A stretch of DNA of 64,000 bases from Dendrolimus kikuchii (lineage: Eukaryota; Arthropoda; Insecta; Lepidoptera; Lasiocampidae). A model generated the notes under the pieces. The model saw nothing but the letters and a program-made list of their open reading frames with translations. It was not told the DNA's origin and searched no databases. Shown piece by piece: positions 53,518 to 63,724 of this stretch. The stretch covers positions 6,149,501 to 6,213,500 of the forward strand of contig CM034402.1 of assembly GCA_019925095.2 (NCBI GenBank). Direction: 5' to 3'. The translations under genes were made by a program, and so were the position numbers. Each line of letters opens with the position of its first letter. Within the stretch, counting starts at the first letter, position 1.

Positions 53518-53783
53518 GAAAGAATGCACGATGAAAGAATGACTAAACAGATATACAATGCAAAAGTGGATGGATGCAGAAGTCGTGGAAGGCCACGACA
53601 CACCTTCCATGATCAAATTGATCGTGTACTAGCGGAGGGTGATGTCAGGAGCCTTAAGAACAGACGAGTGTGCATGACAAGAGTTATGAATGTCAAAGAA
53701 GCAAGTGAGGTGTGTAAGAATGGGCCTAAATGGCGCTCTGTTGTTCGTGCCTACCCCGCAACTGGCGTGAAGTTATGTATGTA
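53518..53783 (+). mobile_element. 5'-truncated RTE-like LINE, 3' end, with 10-bp TSD
   Basis: Encodes the same LINE C-terminus as 8704-9039: RMHDERMTKQIYNAKVDGC, RSRGRPRHTFHDQID, KWRSVVRAYPATG. It ends with a short (ATGT)n tail. Flanked by TGAATCAACT at 53508-53517 and 53784-53793. The coding frame is still open, suggesting youth. Confidence 0.9.
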
Positions 53784-54004
53784 TGAATCAACTTCAGTGG
53801 AGTTCAAATCGAGTTATATTCATAGTGTTCGTTAAAAATAACGTATCCAAGGGAATGTCCGAATAACCGAAAGGATTTAAAAAAATGCCAATTGCCAGCT
53901 CTTCCAATTATCCAATGGGTGGGTTCAGTTTAAAGTGATATTAGCACTTGTTAAAAACTTTTTCGGATTTTTGGAAGCGATCAGAGGAGGATCTATACCG
54001 GTTG

Positions 54005-54160
54005 GTGCATTATATTGTGCGATCCAGCGAGGAAACGTAGCCAGCCTTCTGGACACCTTACCCATAGAAGACGGTGATCTAGGCTCAGTATTCTACTTAT
54101 AGTCTTGAGGGACTATGGGTAGAATACAATACAAATAAGTTTTCTTTTATTGTATTCGAT
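54005..54160 (+). pseudogene. LINE reverse transcriptase C-terminal end plus 3' UTR
   Basis: Frame reads LYCAIQRGNVASLLDTLPIE ... VFYL, stop at about 54102, then the same 3' UTR as 1400-1468 ('gactatgggtagaatacaat'). Belongs to the group with the conserved AIQRGNxASLLxTLP ending. Confidence 0.8.
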
Positions 54161-54552
54161 TATAATATAATCGATTAAAATTACATGTAATGTAATTTTG
54201 TAATTGTTTTGTGAACAAAGTGTATTGTATATATTTTTTCTTAATAATACTCTATATTTAATCTTACATATGTATAATTAATATAAACTAGTACAGTGAA
54301 CAATTCAAACAGTATTTTGACATCAGATTTAAAAATATTATATATCTAGAAGAAATGAGCAAAGCAATTTTTTACATTTATACTAATCATACATATACAT
54401 ACGTCATCGGCTGGGCGTTCATCTCCACTTCCTAGAGCCGCTTCGTTCTGGTACGCAACGGTTCTCCACAACGTTTCTCTTGCGCACCGTGCGGATTTGG
54501 AATGAGCTCTAAGTCGTGGTTTTCCCACAGCGCTACAATATGGGGTTTTTGA
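54161..54552. other. AT-rich stretch, then a GC-richer patch
   Basis: 54390-54520 is GC-richer with an open minus-strand frame of unknown nature; nothing recognised. Confidence 0.35.
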
Positions 54553-54667
54553 GGCCAGCAGCGCGTTAATGACACTTCTGGTGTTGCAAACGTCTATAGG
54601 CGACGGTAACCGCTCTCCATCAGGTGAGCCGTCTGCCTCTCTGCTGTACTCCAGCCTTAAAAAAAAC
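54553..54667 (+). repeat. S1-related tail fragment (CCAGCC subtype)
   Basis: 'ccagcagcgcgttaatgaca' to 'gtactccagccttaaaaaaa'. Same subtype as 15702 and 57966; probably the parent LINE tail or a sister element of S1. Confidence 0.75.
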
Positions 54668-54699
54668 GATGTTTGTTAATCAATTACGCCAGAACGGCC

Positions 54700-54840
54700 G
54701 CACGAACCTGGATGAAATTAGACACATAGATAGATTAAAGTCTGGAATAGTATTATAGTCTACTTTTTACTCGGATAAATGTACGGTTCCCGTGGGATAC
54801 CGTTAACGCGAGCGAAGCTGCGGGCAAAACTAATAAATAA
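54700..54840 (+). repeat. Helitron-like 3' fragment
   Basis: 'ctggatgaaattagacacat' to 'gcgagcgaagctgcgggcaa', a common lepidopteran non-autonomous element end; the final CTAG is replaced by 'ctaa'. Confidence 0.55.
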
Positions 54841-55008
54841 TAAAATTTACAAATAAATTATAAATTAAATCAAACTATATTTTTTTATGTACTGTAATAC
54901 TGTATTATATACAACCACATAGAATGGTCACTATATTTATAATAAGAGAACCTTACGTCTCAAATATAATTCATACCATACACACTAAAACCTTATCACA
55001 TTTTTCCC

Positions 55009-55320
55009 TTTTTTTTATTGCAGGAGTTCAGCAGACAGGCAGACGGCCCACTCGATGGAAAGCGGTTACAATCGCCTATGGACATTTGCAACACTTAAGA
55101 TGCTAAAAATGCGGTGCTGCTTTCTTAAGGGAGCCTGGAACCTGGTCATTAATGCCGGAACACAATTCAAGGTTGTTATGGCGACATACTTTGGACTAGA
55201 AGTGGTAGCGATCCAGGTGGGTAAAGGCTCTACCACCTGGCTGTGGGTTGTTTTGTCGCCTCTTACGACACGCCGCTCGGTCACAGGAAATTATATTCTT
55301 TCTCCGTGCCTGCACGGATA
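55009..55320 (-). repeat. Retroposed element S1, full length
   Basis: T run to 'ccgtgcctgcacggata', all internal blocks present. Confidence 0.88.
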
Positions 55321-55596
55321 GAAACTCCCTCCAACAATTATACAGTTTAGCAAATCTAAATAAATTGGCATATCCGATAGCGTATTGAAGTCATTGATAA
55401 ACTATTTTAATTAAAAGATTAGGATCGGGCTGGTCTTGACATGTCATGATGTTCTATGACGATTTTTTTAAAGTCAATTCGCTTGCGCCTCAGGTCTCTG
55501 TGCCCGGGTGCCACACACCCCTTGCACCGAGTGAAGACAGCCCTAACTCTTTGGGTAAATAATCTCAATAAAGTTCAGAACAAAAAAAAACGAATT

Positions 55597-55634
55597 ATGT
55601 ACGGTTAAATTTCGACCCTGTTCGGCCACTAGTT
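55597..55634 (+). repeat. Helitron-like He3, 3' end fragment
   Basis: 'ttaaatttcgaccctgttcg' to 'gccactag|t', the last 40 bp of family He3. Confidence 0.6.
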
Positions 55635-56054
55635 GCAATTATTTATATCAATTCCTCCCTTTGGAAATAGTATCGAAAATTGCATTTGGTCGAAAACAGT
55701 ACTTACCATCAGGGATAGTGATGTAGGGCCAACGGAGCGCCGCCTCACTCACGCCCACGCTCGTTAATTGGATTTTTCATTGGAACAACTCTACGTGAGG
55801 TACACTAATTTATTATTTTTAAGCGTGCTCAGAATATTTTGAACGACACTGTAAGGTAATAAAAAAATACTACCTTGCAAGTACAGCGAGCGTGATGTTT
55901 TTTATAATTATTATATACTACAGATTTTCACGCAACTTGTTTGTATAAACTTGTTGTTGTAAGACCATTATAGGTCCTCGTGGAAACTAAACCATTATTC
56001 AGTAAAAAAAACTCATGTTCATCGCCATTATTACATGTAGGTATACAAAATTTA
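55635..56054. other. Stretch without recognised feature
   Basis: Nothing recognised. Confidence 0.4.
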
Positions 56055-56110
56055 TTTATTTATACTGTCTGTCCCCCTATAGGGGGAGGCCCGAGCCCAC
56101 CAGTGCGACG
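56055..56110 (+). repeat. tRNA-SINE body fragment
   Basis: 'ccctatagggggaggcccga' and 'gcccaccagtgcgacgt' match the SINE body at 9426 read in the opposite orientation ('cccactgctgg'). Confidence 0.55.
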
Positions 56111-56439
56111 TTCATGAGCTGTTATTGTTATTATTGACATATTTATTTTATTTTAATTTTTTTTACATTTTTCTTATAAATATTTTATAAAATATATCTG
56201 TGAAATTGTTATAATTTCTGAACGTGTGAATAATTTTGCATAAAGTAGTTGAGAGTGTTTTAGAACGATGTGTACGATGTGTGAGCGAGAAAGATAGATG
56301 ATGAATGAAAGAAAAGATTTGAAAAGATTAACAACAGACGGTGATGGAAAAAAAAACAATGAAGATCGAATGTAAGCGTGGGTTGAGAGCTTTTTTTTAT
56401 TGGACTTGATTTTATGTTGTTGGTCTGAAGACCTTACAA

Positions 56440-57117
56440 CTTTACCGGGGTTTTTGGGGCGAGTGCCTTGCGAAGCGAAGGCCCTCGAGCCCGGAGGGGT
56501 AACTTGCTCGAGGGAGCTCCCTAAGGAGTTTTACCTCAGCTGGACTGTTGCCATGAGAGGGGGATGAATTTAATGATGCCCACCATAGGGCGACACAAAG
56601 CACTAATTGAGAACGGGAGACGGGTAATATAAAGCCCGAGGGGAAGGATCCCGGCGGGCCGGGATCGGTGGTTCGCGGCGGCCTACGCTATCTTACTGCC
56701 GTTTCGCAACGTGTTATGGCTGGGAGAAAAGAAACGGCGAAAGAACTTCCCAGCAACACGCCTAGTCTATCCTGTGGGGGGAGCTATGTCTCCTAGCGTC
56801 CCTCGCGGGGACGTGGAGAGCCGACGCCGCCGACTGTGTCTGTCTGTCTGTGCCTGCCAGCCTACCGTCCTAACCGCGGGCGGACTGATCCGGGCCAGCC
56901 GTTTCGTAATAACGTCGACTCTGTCCGTCAGGACCGTTACGCGGTCGTCGCACAAGAGCCTTTCGACGAGCCTTATATCGGACGCGGGGTGGAGAGCTTG
57001 TGCTGGACGAAGGACAAAGGACGATGAAATAATAATAGTTATAAATAGTAAAGATGTGTTAATAAATGTTGTAAGATGTAATATAATAAGAAGAATAAAG
57101 TTTGATAAAAAGTGAAA
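56440..57117 (+). repeat. GC-rich retroelement-like island
   Basis: The largest GC-rich block of the window, falling sharply into an AT-rich end with 'gaataaagtttgataaaaag' (polyadenylation-like). It contains 'gccgtttcgcaacgtgttat' and 'cagcaacacgcctag', also found in degraded form at 9338-9412. Overlapping open frames (longest 134 codons) show no domain. I read it as the 3' part of a LINE or a related retroposon. Confidence 0.5.
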
Positions 57118-57159
57118 CAGCTCTACTAATTTCTACGCCACATATACATTTACTTGCTG

Positions 57160-57375
57160 TGCCCGCGACGTGTGTCCCGATTTTAAAACCTTCTTCATTG
57201 GTGTTCCGGTTCTATTGGTCTTAGCGTGATGATATATAGCCTATAGCCTTCCTCGATAAATGGGCTATCTAACACTGAAAGAATTTTTTTAAATCGGACT
57301 AGTAATTCCTGAGATTAGCGCGTTCAAATAAACAAACTCTTCAGCTTTAAATATTAGTATAAGATTATATATTAA
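57160..57375 (-). repeat. Dispersed repeat He4
   Basis: Minus-strand copy with 'aacaaactcttcagcttta', 'gcgcgttcaaataaac' and 'gataaatgggctatctaaca'. Plus-strand partner at 60340. Confidence 0.6.
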
Positions 57376-57424
57376 TACAAAATATAAGATTTATAAAAAA
57401 ACCGATGTCTGCCGGCAGCGGGGT

Positions 57425-57640
57425 CTAAACTACCGGTGGTTAGGGCTCTAGAGACAGCAACCTCCTCATAATTATTCGTACCGTGCCCAAAAGTTCTGCC
57501 TTCTGTACCTGGCGTTTCACCCAGCTTCTTAGCGAGAGCCTCTCTAGATGACGATCGAGATTTTTAGCTATAAGACTATTGACGGTGAAAACTGTCGGCA
57601 CAATGATCGCTGACTCCAGACGCCACATAGCGGTAACCTT
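57425..57640 (-). pseudogene. Retrotransposon ORF2 C-terminal domain
   Basis: Minus strand reads VPTVFTVNSLIAKNLDRHLE, then LSLRSWVKRQVQKAELLGTV and IIMRRLLSLEP with stop. This pattern (VP-I-V-x-x-x-GLIAKSL, LQKAVIL-x-T-RIVRRFL) is the conserved ending of a large group of animal non-LTR retrotransposon proteins. Frame open for 62 codons; 5' part missing. Confidence 0.75.
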
Positions 57641-57965
57641 GTGACCAAGTTTTAATTATTTAGTTAGTTTATTATTATTATTATTATCCAAAATTTGGTT
57701 ATAAGGAAGAAAGAAAACAAAGTAGAAAGAAGACTTTATTTGAAGCAAAAGCTATGTGTGATTTTAATGATTTTAAACGTTGCCGAACCTCAACTAATTC
57801 ATGAAATGTGATGATTCAAGGTGCCATGAGAACTCTGCTCTTTGGAGTCAGTCAAACATTTTCAAATTGGCTGAGGATAGTAAGGTATTAAGTTAAGTTA
57901 CGCGGTTTTCCCTTTGCGCTATGACATGGGGTTCTTTAAGACGGGCGTTATAAATTTTCTTACAG

Positions 57966-58063
57966 GTCGGCAACATGTTGACGACACCCCTGGTGTTGCA
58001 AACGTCCATAGGCGACGGTAACCACTTTCCATCAGGTTTGCCTGCTTCAGGCTATAAAAAAAA
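57966..58063 (+). repeat. S1-related tail fragment (CCAGCC subtype)
   Basis: 'cggcaacatgttgacgacac' to 'gcttcaggctataaaaaaaa'. Confidence 0.7.
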
Positions 58064-58181
58064 CACAGTGATGAAGAAATGAAGAGCCTACCTACGGTAA
58101 CAATCTTATCTACCTAAACACTAAAAGGGAATACAACCAAGTAATTTATATCATAAAAATTGAATCGAATTATTTGTTTAT

Positions 58182-58398
58182 ACATACATACATACATAAC
58201 TTCACGCCAGTTCCCTTGCGGGGTAGGCACGAACAACAGAGCGCCATTTAGGCTTATTCTTACACACCTCACTTGCTTCTTTGACATTCATAACTGTTGT
58301 CATGCACGCTCGTCTGTTTTTAAGGCTCCTGACATCATCTTCTGCTAGTACACGATCAATTTGATCATGGAAGGTGTGTCGTGGCCTTCCACGACTTC
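58182..58398 (-). mobile_element. 5'-truncated RTE-like LINE, 3' end, with 11-bp TSD
   Basis: Same LINE end as 8704 and 53518, with an (ATGT)n tail on its left. Flanked by TATTTGTTTAT at 58171-58181 and 58399-58409. The third independent insertion of this LINE with a clear duplication. Confidence 0.9.
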
Positions 58399-58708
58399 TA
58401 TTTGTTTATCTGACTCAAAAATATAAGTAAATACATTTTGACAATTTTTAATAACTTTTTATCATACTTTGAACCGATTTCAAAAGGAAGAGATTCTTAA
58501 TTCCATTATGTTTACTAGTTTATTTTAGGTAAATGAGTCCTACTTTTCCAATCACACATAAGGCAACGGTTACCGCTAATTGCCTATTAGTTGAAAGCTT
58601 ATAATGTACTTCTTATGTAGTTTATTATATATTTTTTGTTTATTCTTCAATTACGATTGAATTACTTTTAATTTAGTTAAACCACTAAATATTATTTAAT
58701 TTATCTTT

Positions 58709-58850
58709 TAATGTCTCCTCGGACACCAGGTGGCCTGGAAGAGATCGCTATAAGCGATAAGACCGCCCACTGTTCTAATGACATTTCTATTAGAATAGTG
58801 GGCGGCCTTATCGCCTGTAGCTTTTCTATCAAACTGTCTAGGTTTCAGTT
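58709..58850 (+). repeat. LINE 3'-end (family L3) with inverted duplication
   Basis: Starts 'tctcctcggacaccaggtgg'. Within it, 58754-58779 and 58789-58814 are inverted copies (24 of 26 match) around a 9-base loop, so the second half is an antisense copy of the first. This gives a strong hairpin. Confidence 0.75.
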
Positions 58851-59347
58851 ATGGTAAAATACTTTCAAACCAATCAATATTTGAAACTGGTTCAATTCAT
58901 CAAACGTGAGGGGTCAAATATAAAAATTAGAAATTTGATTGTGCTATAAAAATAAAACAAAATATCAAACGCTTTTCAGGCGGTGAACAAAATAAAGCGC
59001 TTTTGAGAAATTGAGATTTACCAGCATCAGTCAAATCATATCTAGGGTTTCAGTATAACGAGCAGTCACCTCCATTTTCACACTGACAGGGATGTTTTTG
59101 TTGTCATTTATTTAGCTCCCTTGCTCTCTAATTGGGAAATGTTTTTGTAGTATGTTAAGCCTCGTGTCTAGTTAGGCCGCGGCCATATTTAAGATTTGCA
59201 TTTTATTATATTATCCTATCGACCATTATATGAATAAAAGAAATCACTAAAGCATCGTTCTGATTTTTTAAAACCTATATAACGATCTATATTATAGCTG
59301 CGACTGGATAAACAACAATGCTGATTTTGTTGAAATTTGGTACATAT

Positions 59348-59860
59348 TGTTACGAGTTAGCGGGACTCGAATTAAAATGCCGTTAGAATTATTATAGAGT
59401 TTATTAGAACTACACAAACACGTATAACACAGGTTCAAACATAACCGAACACAAAAAATTAAAACGTAATGCAGAAGGTCCTAATTCAATAAAACGCGCA
59501 AAGTCACTATTAGATTTCCGAATATACACACGTCACGCCCGTATCGTAGTTGTAGCTTAATTGCCTCATATCTCAATCTCAATCAGGCCGTCGTTTTATA
59601 CTTCACAAATGCAAATGTGCCCGCCCGGCAACGTCCACACAATTTACTTGTAATCCGCAACACCTGGATAATTATGCTCTTGAGCGAGTACAATAGGACA
59701 ATAGGCTATTCTCCACAATAACTATAAACGTATGCCAATAAATAAATAAACAAAAGAAGACGATCATAAAGGATTACAGTTCAAATGCCGACAGGTAATA
59801 AAATGTGCTTTTACAGATCTGTACGTGGAATTTGTCTTTGTCGGGGCCTAAGTTGTAACA
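59348..59860 (-). mobile_element. Solo LTR (family LTR1) with ATAT duplication
   Basis: 513 bp, TGTTAC...GTAACA ends, minus orientation, flanked by ATAT on both sides (59344-59347, 59861-59864). The longest copy of the family here. Confidence 0.9.
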
Positions 59861-60109
59861 ATATAATAGAATATTCTATATTGCACTAGAAAGTAGTTTA
59901 CATGAGTTAATAATATTTTAAATATATATGTAGTCTTAATTCCGACAATGGACTTAGTATACAGTATTAAGTAAAATTTCCGCGGGCGTATAGAGCCTAA
60001 ATAAAAATTTGAGAATGCGTGCTATTAAAATAAATTACGGTTTTAACCGCGATTAAGCTGTGGTAAAAACTCAGTACTGAATATTTTTATACACTTTCTT
60101 GTGAAACAG

Positions 60110-60300
60110 CTATATATAAGTAGTGCGGAGAAGATTTGCCGGTGACGACGCCTCCCGCCTCTCACAACCGCGACCCGTGGTCGTCTAGTTCTTGGTACTA
60201 CTAAACCCCGGTCCCAGTCATAGGAAGCGAGAGGGGCGACCATCGGCACACCTTCTGCGCACGGCTTATAGACACAATAATTTTCAAGAATAGGGGAGCA
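60110..60300 (-). repeat. GC-rich patch, possible retroelement fragment
   Basis: GC-rich, Arg-rich open frame on the minus strand (MVAPLASYDWDRGLVVPRTR); abrupt composition change at both sides. No domain recognised. Confidence 0.35.
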
Positions 60301-60339
60301 GACAGTCAAAGCAAGTATGATATCTATATATCTTATACT

Positions 60340-60595
60340 ATATTATACTAATATATAAAGCTGAAGAGTTTGTTTGTTTGATTGAACGCGCTAAACTCAG
60401 GAACCAGGGACCAGTAGGGTCTGATTTGAAAAATTCTTTCAGTTTTAGATAGCCCATTTATCGAGGAAAGCTATAGGCTAATATCTCCACGCTAAGACCA
60501 GTAGGAGCGGAGCACCAATCAAGAATGTTTCAAAATCGGGGGGTTTTGAAAACAAATTCCACGCGGACGATGTCGTTCGTAGGTACAGATCATAA
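60340..60595 (+). repeat. Dispersed repeat He4
   Basis: 'aaagctgaagagtttgtttg', 'agatagcccatttatcgagg', 'agtaggagcggagcacca', ending 'cgcggacgatgtcgttcgta', a decayed relative of the Helitron-like 'gacgaagtcgcg' ending. Confidence 0.6.
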
Positions 60596-60648
60596 AATTG
60601 TAACAGTGTAGTCTTTTGTTTCTTAATTTTTTTGTGTTTATCTTGTTC

Positions 60649-60800
60649 GGGATTCACGTAAATGCGGTAATGCGGTTTTCGTTGATCGATAGTAAATTCC
60701 CGGACTTAAAGTCTGCGATACTTTATAGACCGAGAATCTATGAGAAGTTTTAAAAAAATTATTCCGATGCAAAATTTTCACTGGTCGATAGATATTTAGT
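60649..60800 (+). repeat. Repeat R3 fragment
   Basis: 'ttgttcgggattcacgtaaa', 'atgcggttttcgttgatcga'. A short version of 3827-4246. Confidence 0.6.
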
Positions 60801-61094
60801 AAAACCATTGTATGTGTGTATGCTGTTAGTAACGTTACTTACTCCGAGTCATTACAGGAATTTCCGGGATTCATGTATTTTCATACATAAAAATCCATTA
60901 CCTTGCTGTAAATAACCTTTATTTTTATATTTAGCAAAATAACTGCAATCTTAGCGTATTAATTATAAATTATAATTTAGAAAGTAATTAAAATAATTTT
61001 TATCATGGTATCTTCTTACAAGTTAGATGATAAGATGTTATTTCATATGTACATATAATTTTTAGCTTTTATTGTAATACATTTCCGCATCCCT

Positions 61095-61180
61095 ACTATG
61101 GCTGTAATAAAGACAGACGCTTATATGTCGATTTTATAAGGGCTTCGTTTTTGACATAATGGTTGCAGAACCCTAAAAAA
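61095..61180 (+). repeat. Dispersed 'cagacg...gaaccctaaaa' fragment
   Basis: 'taaagacagacgcttatatg', 'gcagaaccctaaaaa'. Common lepidopteran repeat end, related to 28795. Confidence 0.4.
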
Positions 61181-61224
61181 GCATAAGAGAACTTATGATG
61201 TAGCCTTTTGTTCCGAGCTAGTTC

Positions 61225-61510
61225 CTCTTTTTTGGTCTTTTGGTTTATAAAATGTCTCTTAGCTCGGTGTGTCGCTTGACATAGGCCTCCTCCAACTGCT
61301 TCCATTGCTCTCTGTCTGCCGGGTCTCTTGTCCAATACGGTTCCAGGGCCAGGAGAAGATAATCTTCCCATTTTCTTAGTGGATGTTTCCGTACTCTTGC
61401 ACCATCGTTTGGACACCATAACGTGGCCTGTTGGCTCCATTTGTTCGCTCTGCACCGTAACATGTATCCTGTTCAGCCCCATTTTAGATGGTCGATTCGG
61501 ATGAGTATGT
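61225..61510 (-). pseudogene. LINE reverse transcriptase C-terminal end
   Basis: Minus strand, one stop within: IRIDHLKWG then GYMLRCRANKWSQQATLWCP, RKHPLRKWEDYLLLAL, DREQWKQLEEAYVKRHTELR and a stop. The K/L-K-W-x-WTGHM, R-x-x-RWEDD and W-x-x-LEEAY signatures are those of insect RTE-type endonuclease/reverse transcriptase tails. 5' part missing. Confidence 0.82.
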
Positions 61511-61545
61511 CAGCAGCTTTGGATTTCTGTCGTATCTCTATTACG

Positions 61546-61847
61546 GTTTTTTTTTATTACAGGAGATCAGCAGACAGGCAGACGGCCCACTTGATGGAAA
61601 GCGGTTACCATCGCCTATGGACATTTGCAACACCAAAGTTGCTACAAATGCGCTGCTGCTCTCTTAAGGGAGACTGGAACCTGGTCACTAATGCCGGAAT
61701 ACAACTCAAGGTTGTTATGGCGACATACTTTAGACCAGGGGTGATAGCCATCCAGTCGGGCAAATGCCCTACCACCTGGCTGTGGGTTGTTAAGTCGCCT
61801 CTTACGACAAGCCGCCCGGCCGCAGGAAATTGTATTCTTGCCGTGCC
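61546..61847 (-). repeat. Retroposed element S1, near full length
   Basis: T run, 'attacaggagatcagcagac' to 'gcaggaaattgtattcttgc', missing only the outermost bases. Confidence 0.88.
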
Positions 61848-63039
61848 GTAAATAGCCTTTTATGCGCCATATGTGAGGTTCTATAACTGCGCCCTTGTTT
61901 TTTTTAGATATTATAGGTACCCTAGCCAGAGCAATGCGATGTATAAGCCTACTTTACTTCATTCTGAGTGATAAAACAACGCATAAGAATCTTGGTGTTG
62001 GTGGACCAATTATCTAATATTTTGGAAGAAAAATCTATTTATTTAAAGAACTAGAACACAAATACGCTTATGCGCTGCCAAAAAAATGAGCGCGATGTTT
62101 TGTCTAATTTAACAGTTGTATTGGAATCGAGCACTAGCGGCGCAGCGGGAACTTACCAGGAGCAAACCGAAAAAATAATAGTCCTGCCAGGTCTGGCCAT
62201 TCATGCGCCCCCCAGAGTCTACAGGGCGTAGGCCTGGACACGGGCGGCAACGCCCTATTTACGGCACTGCTCTGTTGAGGTGATTTTGTAAGATAAGTTA
62301 TACGGCAGGTTATATATCAAGGTGGGAAACTCCGTATCTCTTTATATCCGTGACTAAATGAATAGTTACGCCGATAAAAAATCGGTCAGTAAAGCTAAGA
62401 CACCATTTAACTCTATGTTCGAATTGTAGCTGTCGTTAAATTCCGTTTAAAAAAGGTAAAAATCGAGAGGTATATGAACTTACCTCACTGACGGACTTCC
62501 CCACCTTGACTATAAACATATCATATGTTAACAACGTCTAAATTGAAGTTTCAGATGATGAAAAATTCAAATACCGCGTAAAAATTCCCATCAAAAACAA
62601 TTTTAATTAATTACGCGTGAAAATTTAATGACAAGTATTTTCTAAACAATTTAATTACAGTTATTCAGGTGCGTGGGGTCTCATTACGTAGTTTGCGTGG
62701 AAGGACTCGTTTATAATGTACGCTATAAATACGGTTGAATATGAGAGCGTGGTGAAGTATATTACTCATATAAACCTCAATGCAGGTGAAACATATAAAA
62801 TGGTCGTATGTAAAATATAACATTATAATTTTGAAAGCAAATTAATATAACCCAATTGTTTAATTTCGTCGAAGTAAATATATTTTATCTACGTATGGAG
62901 TAATAATTTGAATACGAGTGATGGTGGCTGCGTATTATAGATAATAATACATATTATAAAATTCTAAAAATACAGTGTCTGTACATTGAAGCTATTTAAA
63001 AAAAATAGAATAGATTATAGGAACAATAGCGAACCGATG
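61848..63039. other. Long stretch without recognised feature
   Basis: Mostly AT-rich. A GC-richer patch at 62110-62275 contains no coding frame that I recognise. Confidence 0.45.
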
Positions 63040-63225
63040 CATTTTTTTTTAGATTTCTTGTCTATCTGTTTTGTTTGTTCGGGATACACGTAAAAACTCG
63101 TGATCCGATTTCAATGCGGTTTTCATTGATCGATAGCAAATTCTTGGACTTAAAATCTGCGCTACTTCTTATTTCAGGAATCCAGCGAGAATTTTCCGGG
63201 AAATGACTTAAAGTGGCTAAACTGA
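63040..63225 (+). repeat. Repeat R3 fragment
   Basis: 'ttgttcgggatacacgtaaa', 'tttcaatgcggttttcattg', 'gagaattttccgggaaatga'. Second short version of 3827-4246. Confidence 0.6.
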
Positions 63226-63560
63226 GAAAATAAACACTCAGTCATTTCCAGGTTTACAAATCAGTCTTAAAAGAAATCAGAACTCATATAAACAAGAACT
63301 CTGGCTTTGGTGACAAAACAAGCAACTGACACATGTTTTTCGTAGTCCCGCTTTTGATATGCGGCTTTGTGGCGCACGAGAAAAACAAAGTTTTGTAGCC
63401 ATTTTCTCAAAGCTACAAGTTTTTAGCATGAGTCGACAGTGTAGCCAAATAAAAAGAACATTTATCCGTATATTTTTAGGGTTTCGTACTGATTCTGAGA
63501 AAAACGAAACACTTGACGACTTATGTGGTCCAGTGGACTGAGCTGTAAAGCCTAACACAC

Positions 63561-63596
63561 ACAAAGACGGGGGAGGGATCACTCCCCCGTCTTTGT
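63561..63596. repeat. 15-bp perfect inverted repeat, GC-rich stem
   Basis: ACAAAGACGGGGGAG, loop GGATCA, then the exact complement. It is an isolated strong hairpin; an intrinsic terminator meaning does not apply in a eukaryote. Possibly the core of a small palindromic element. Confidence 0.75.
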
Positions 63597-63724
63597 CATA
63601 ACTGGTCACATCCATATAGCACTAGTTAGGTTAATATATATAGGTATATGTTAAGTATTAAATAAATATTTTAAAAAACAACATAATAAATAATATAATA
63701 TAATAAATTAAAAAAACATATACC

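Noticed and set aside
56711..57115. 134-codon open frame as a host gene
   Set aside because: Lies in a GC-rich retroelement-like island with equally long frames on other frames and strands and no recognisable domain.
56400..57117. Horizontally acquired bacterial segment, suggested by high GC
   Set aside because: The block ends in a eukaryotic polyadenylation-like AT tail and shares words with other dispersed repeats in the window.
63561..63596. Rho-independent terminator
   Set aside because: The hairpin lacks a T tract and the DNA is eukaryotic, so the concept does not apply.
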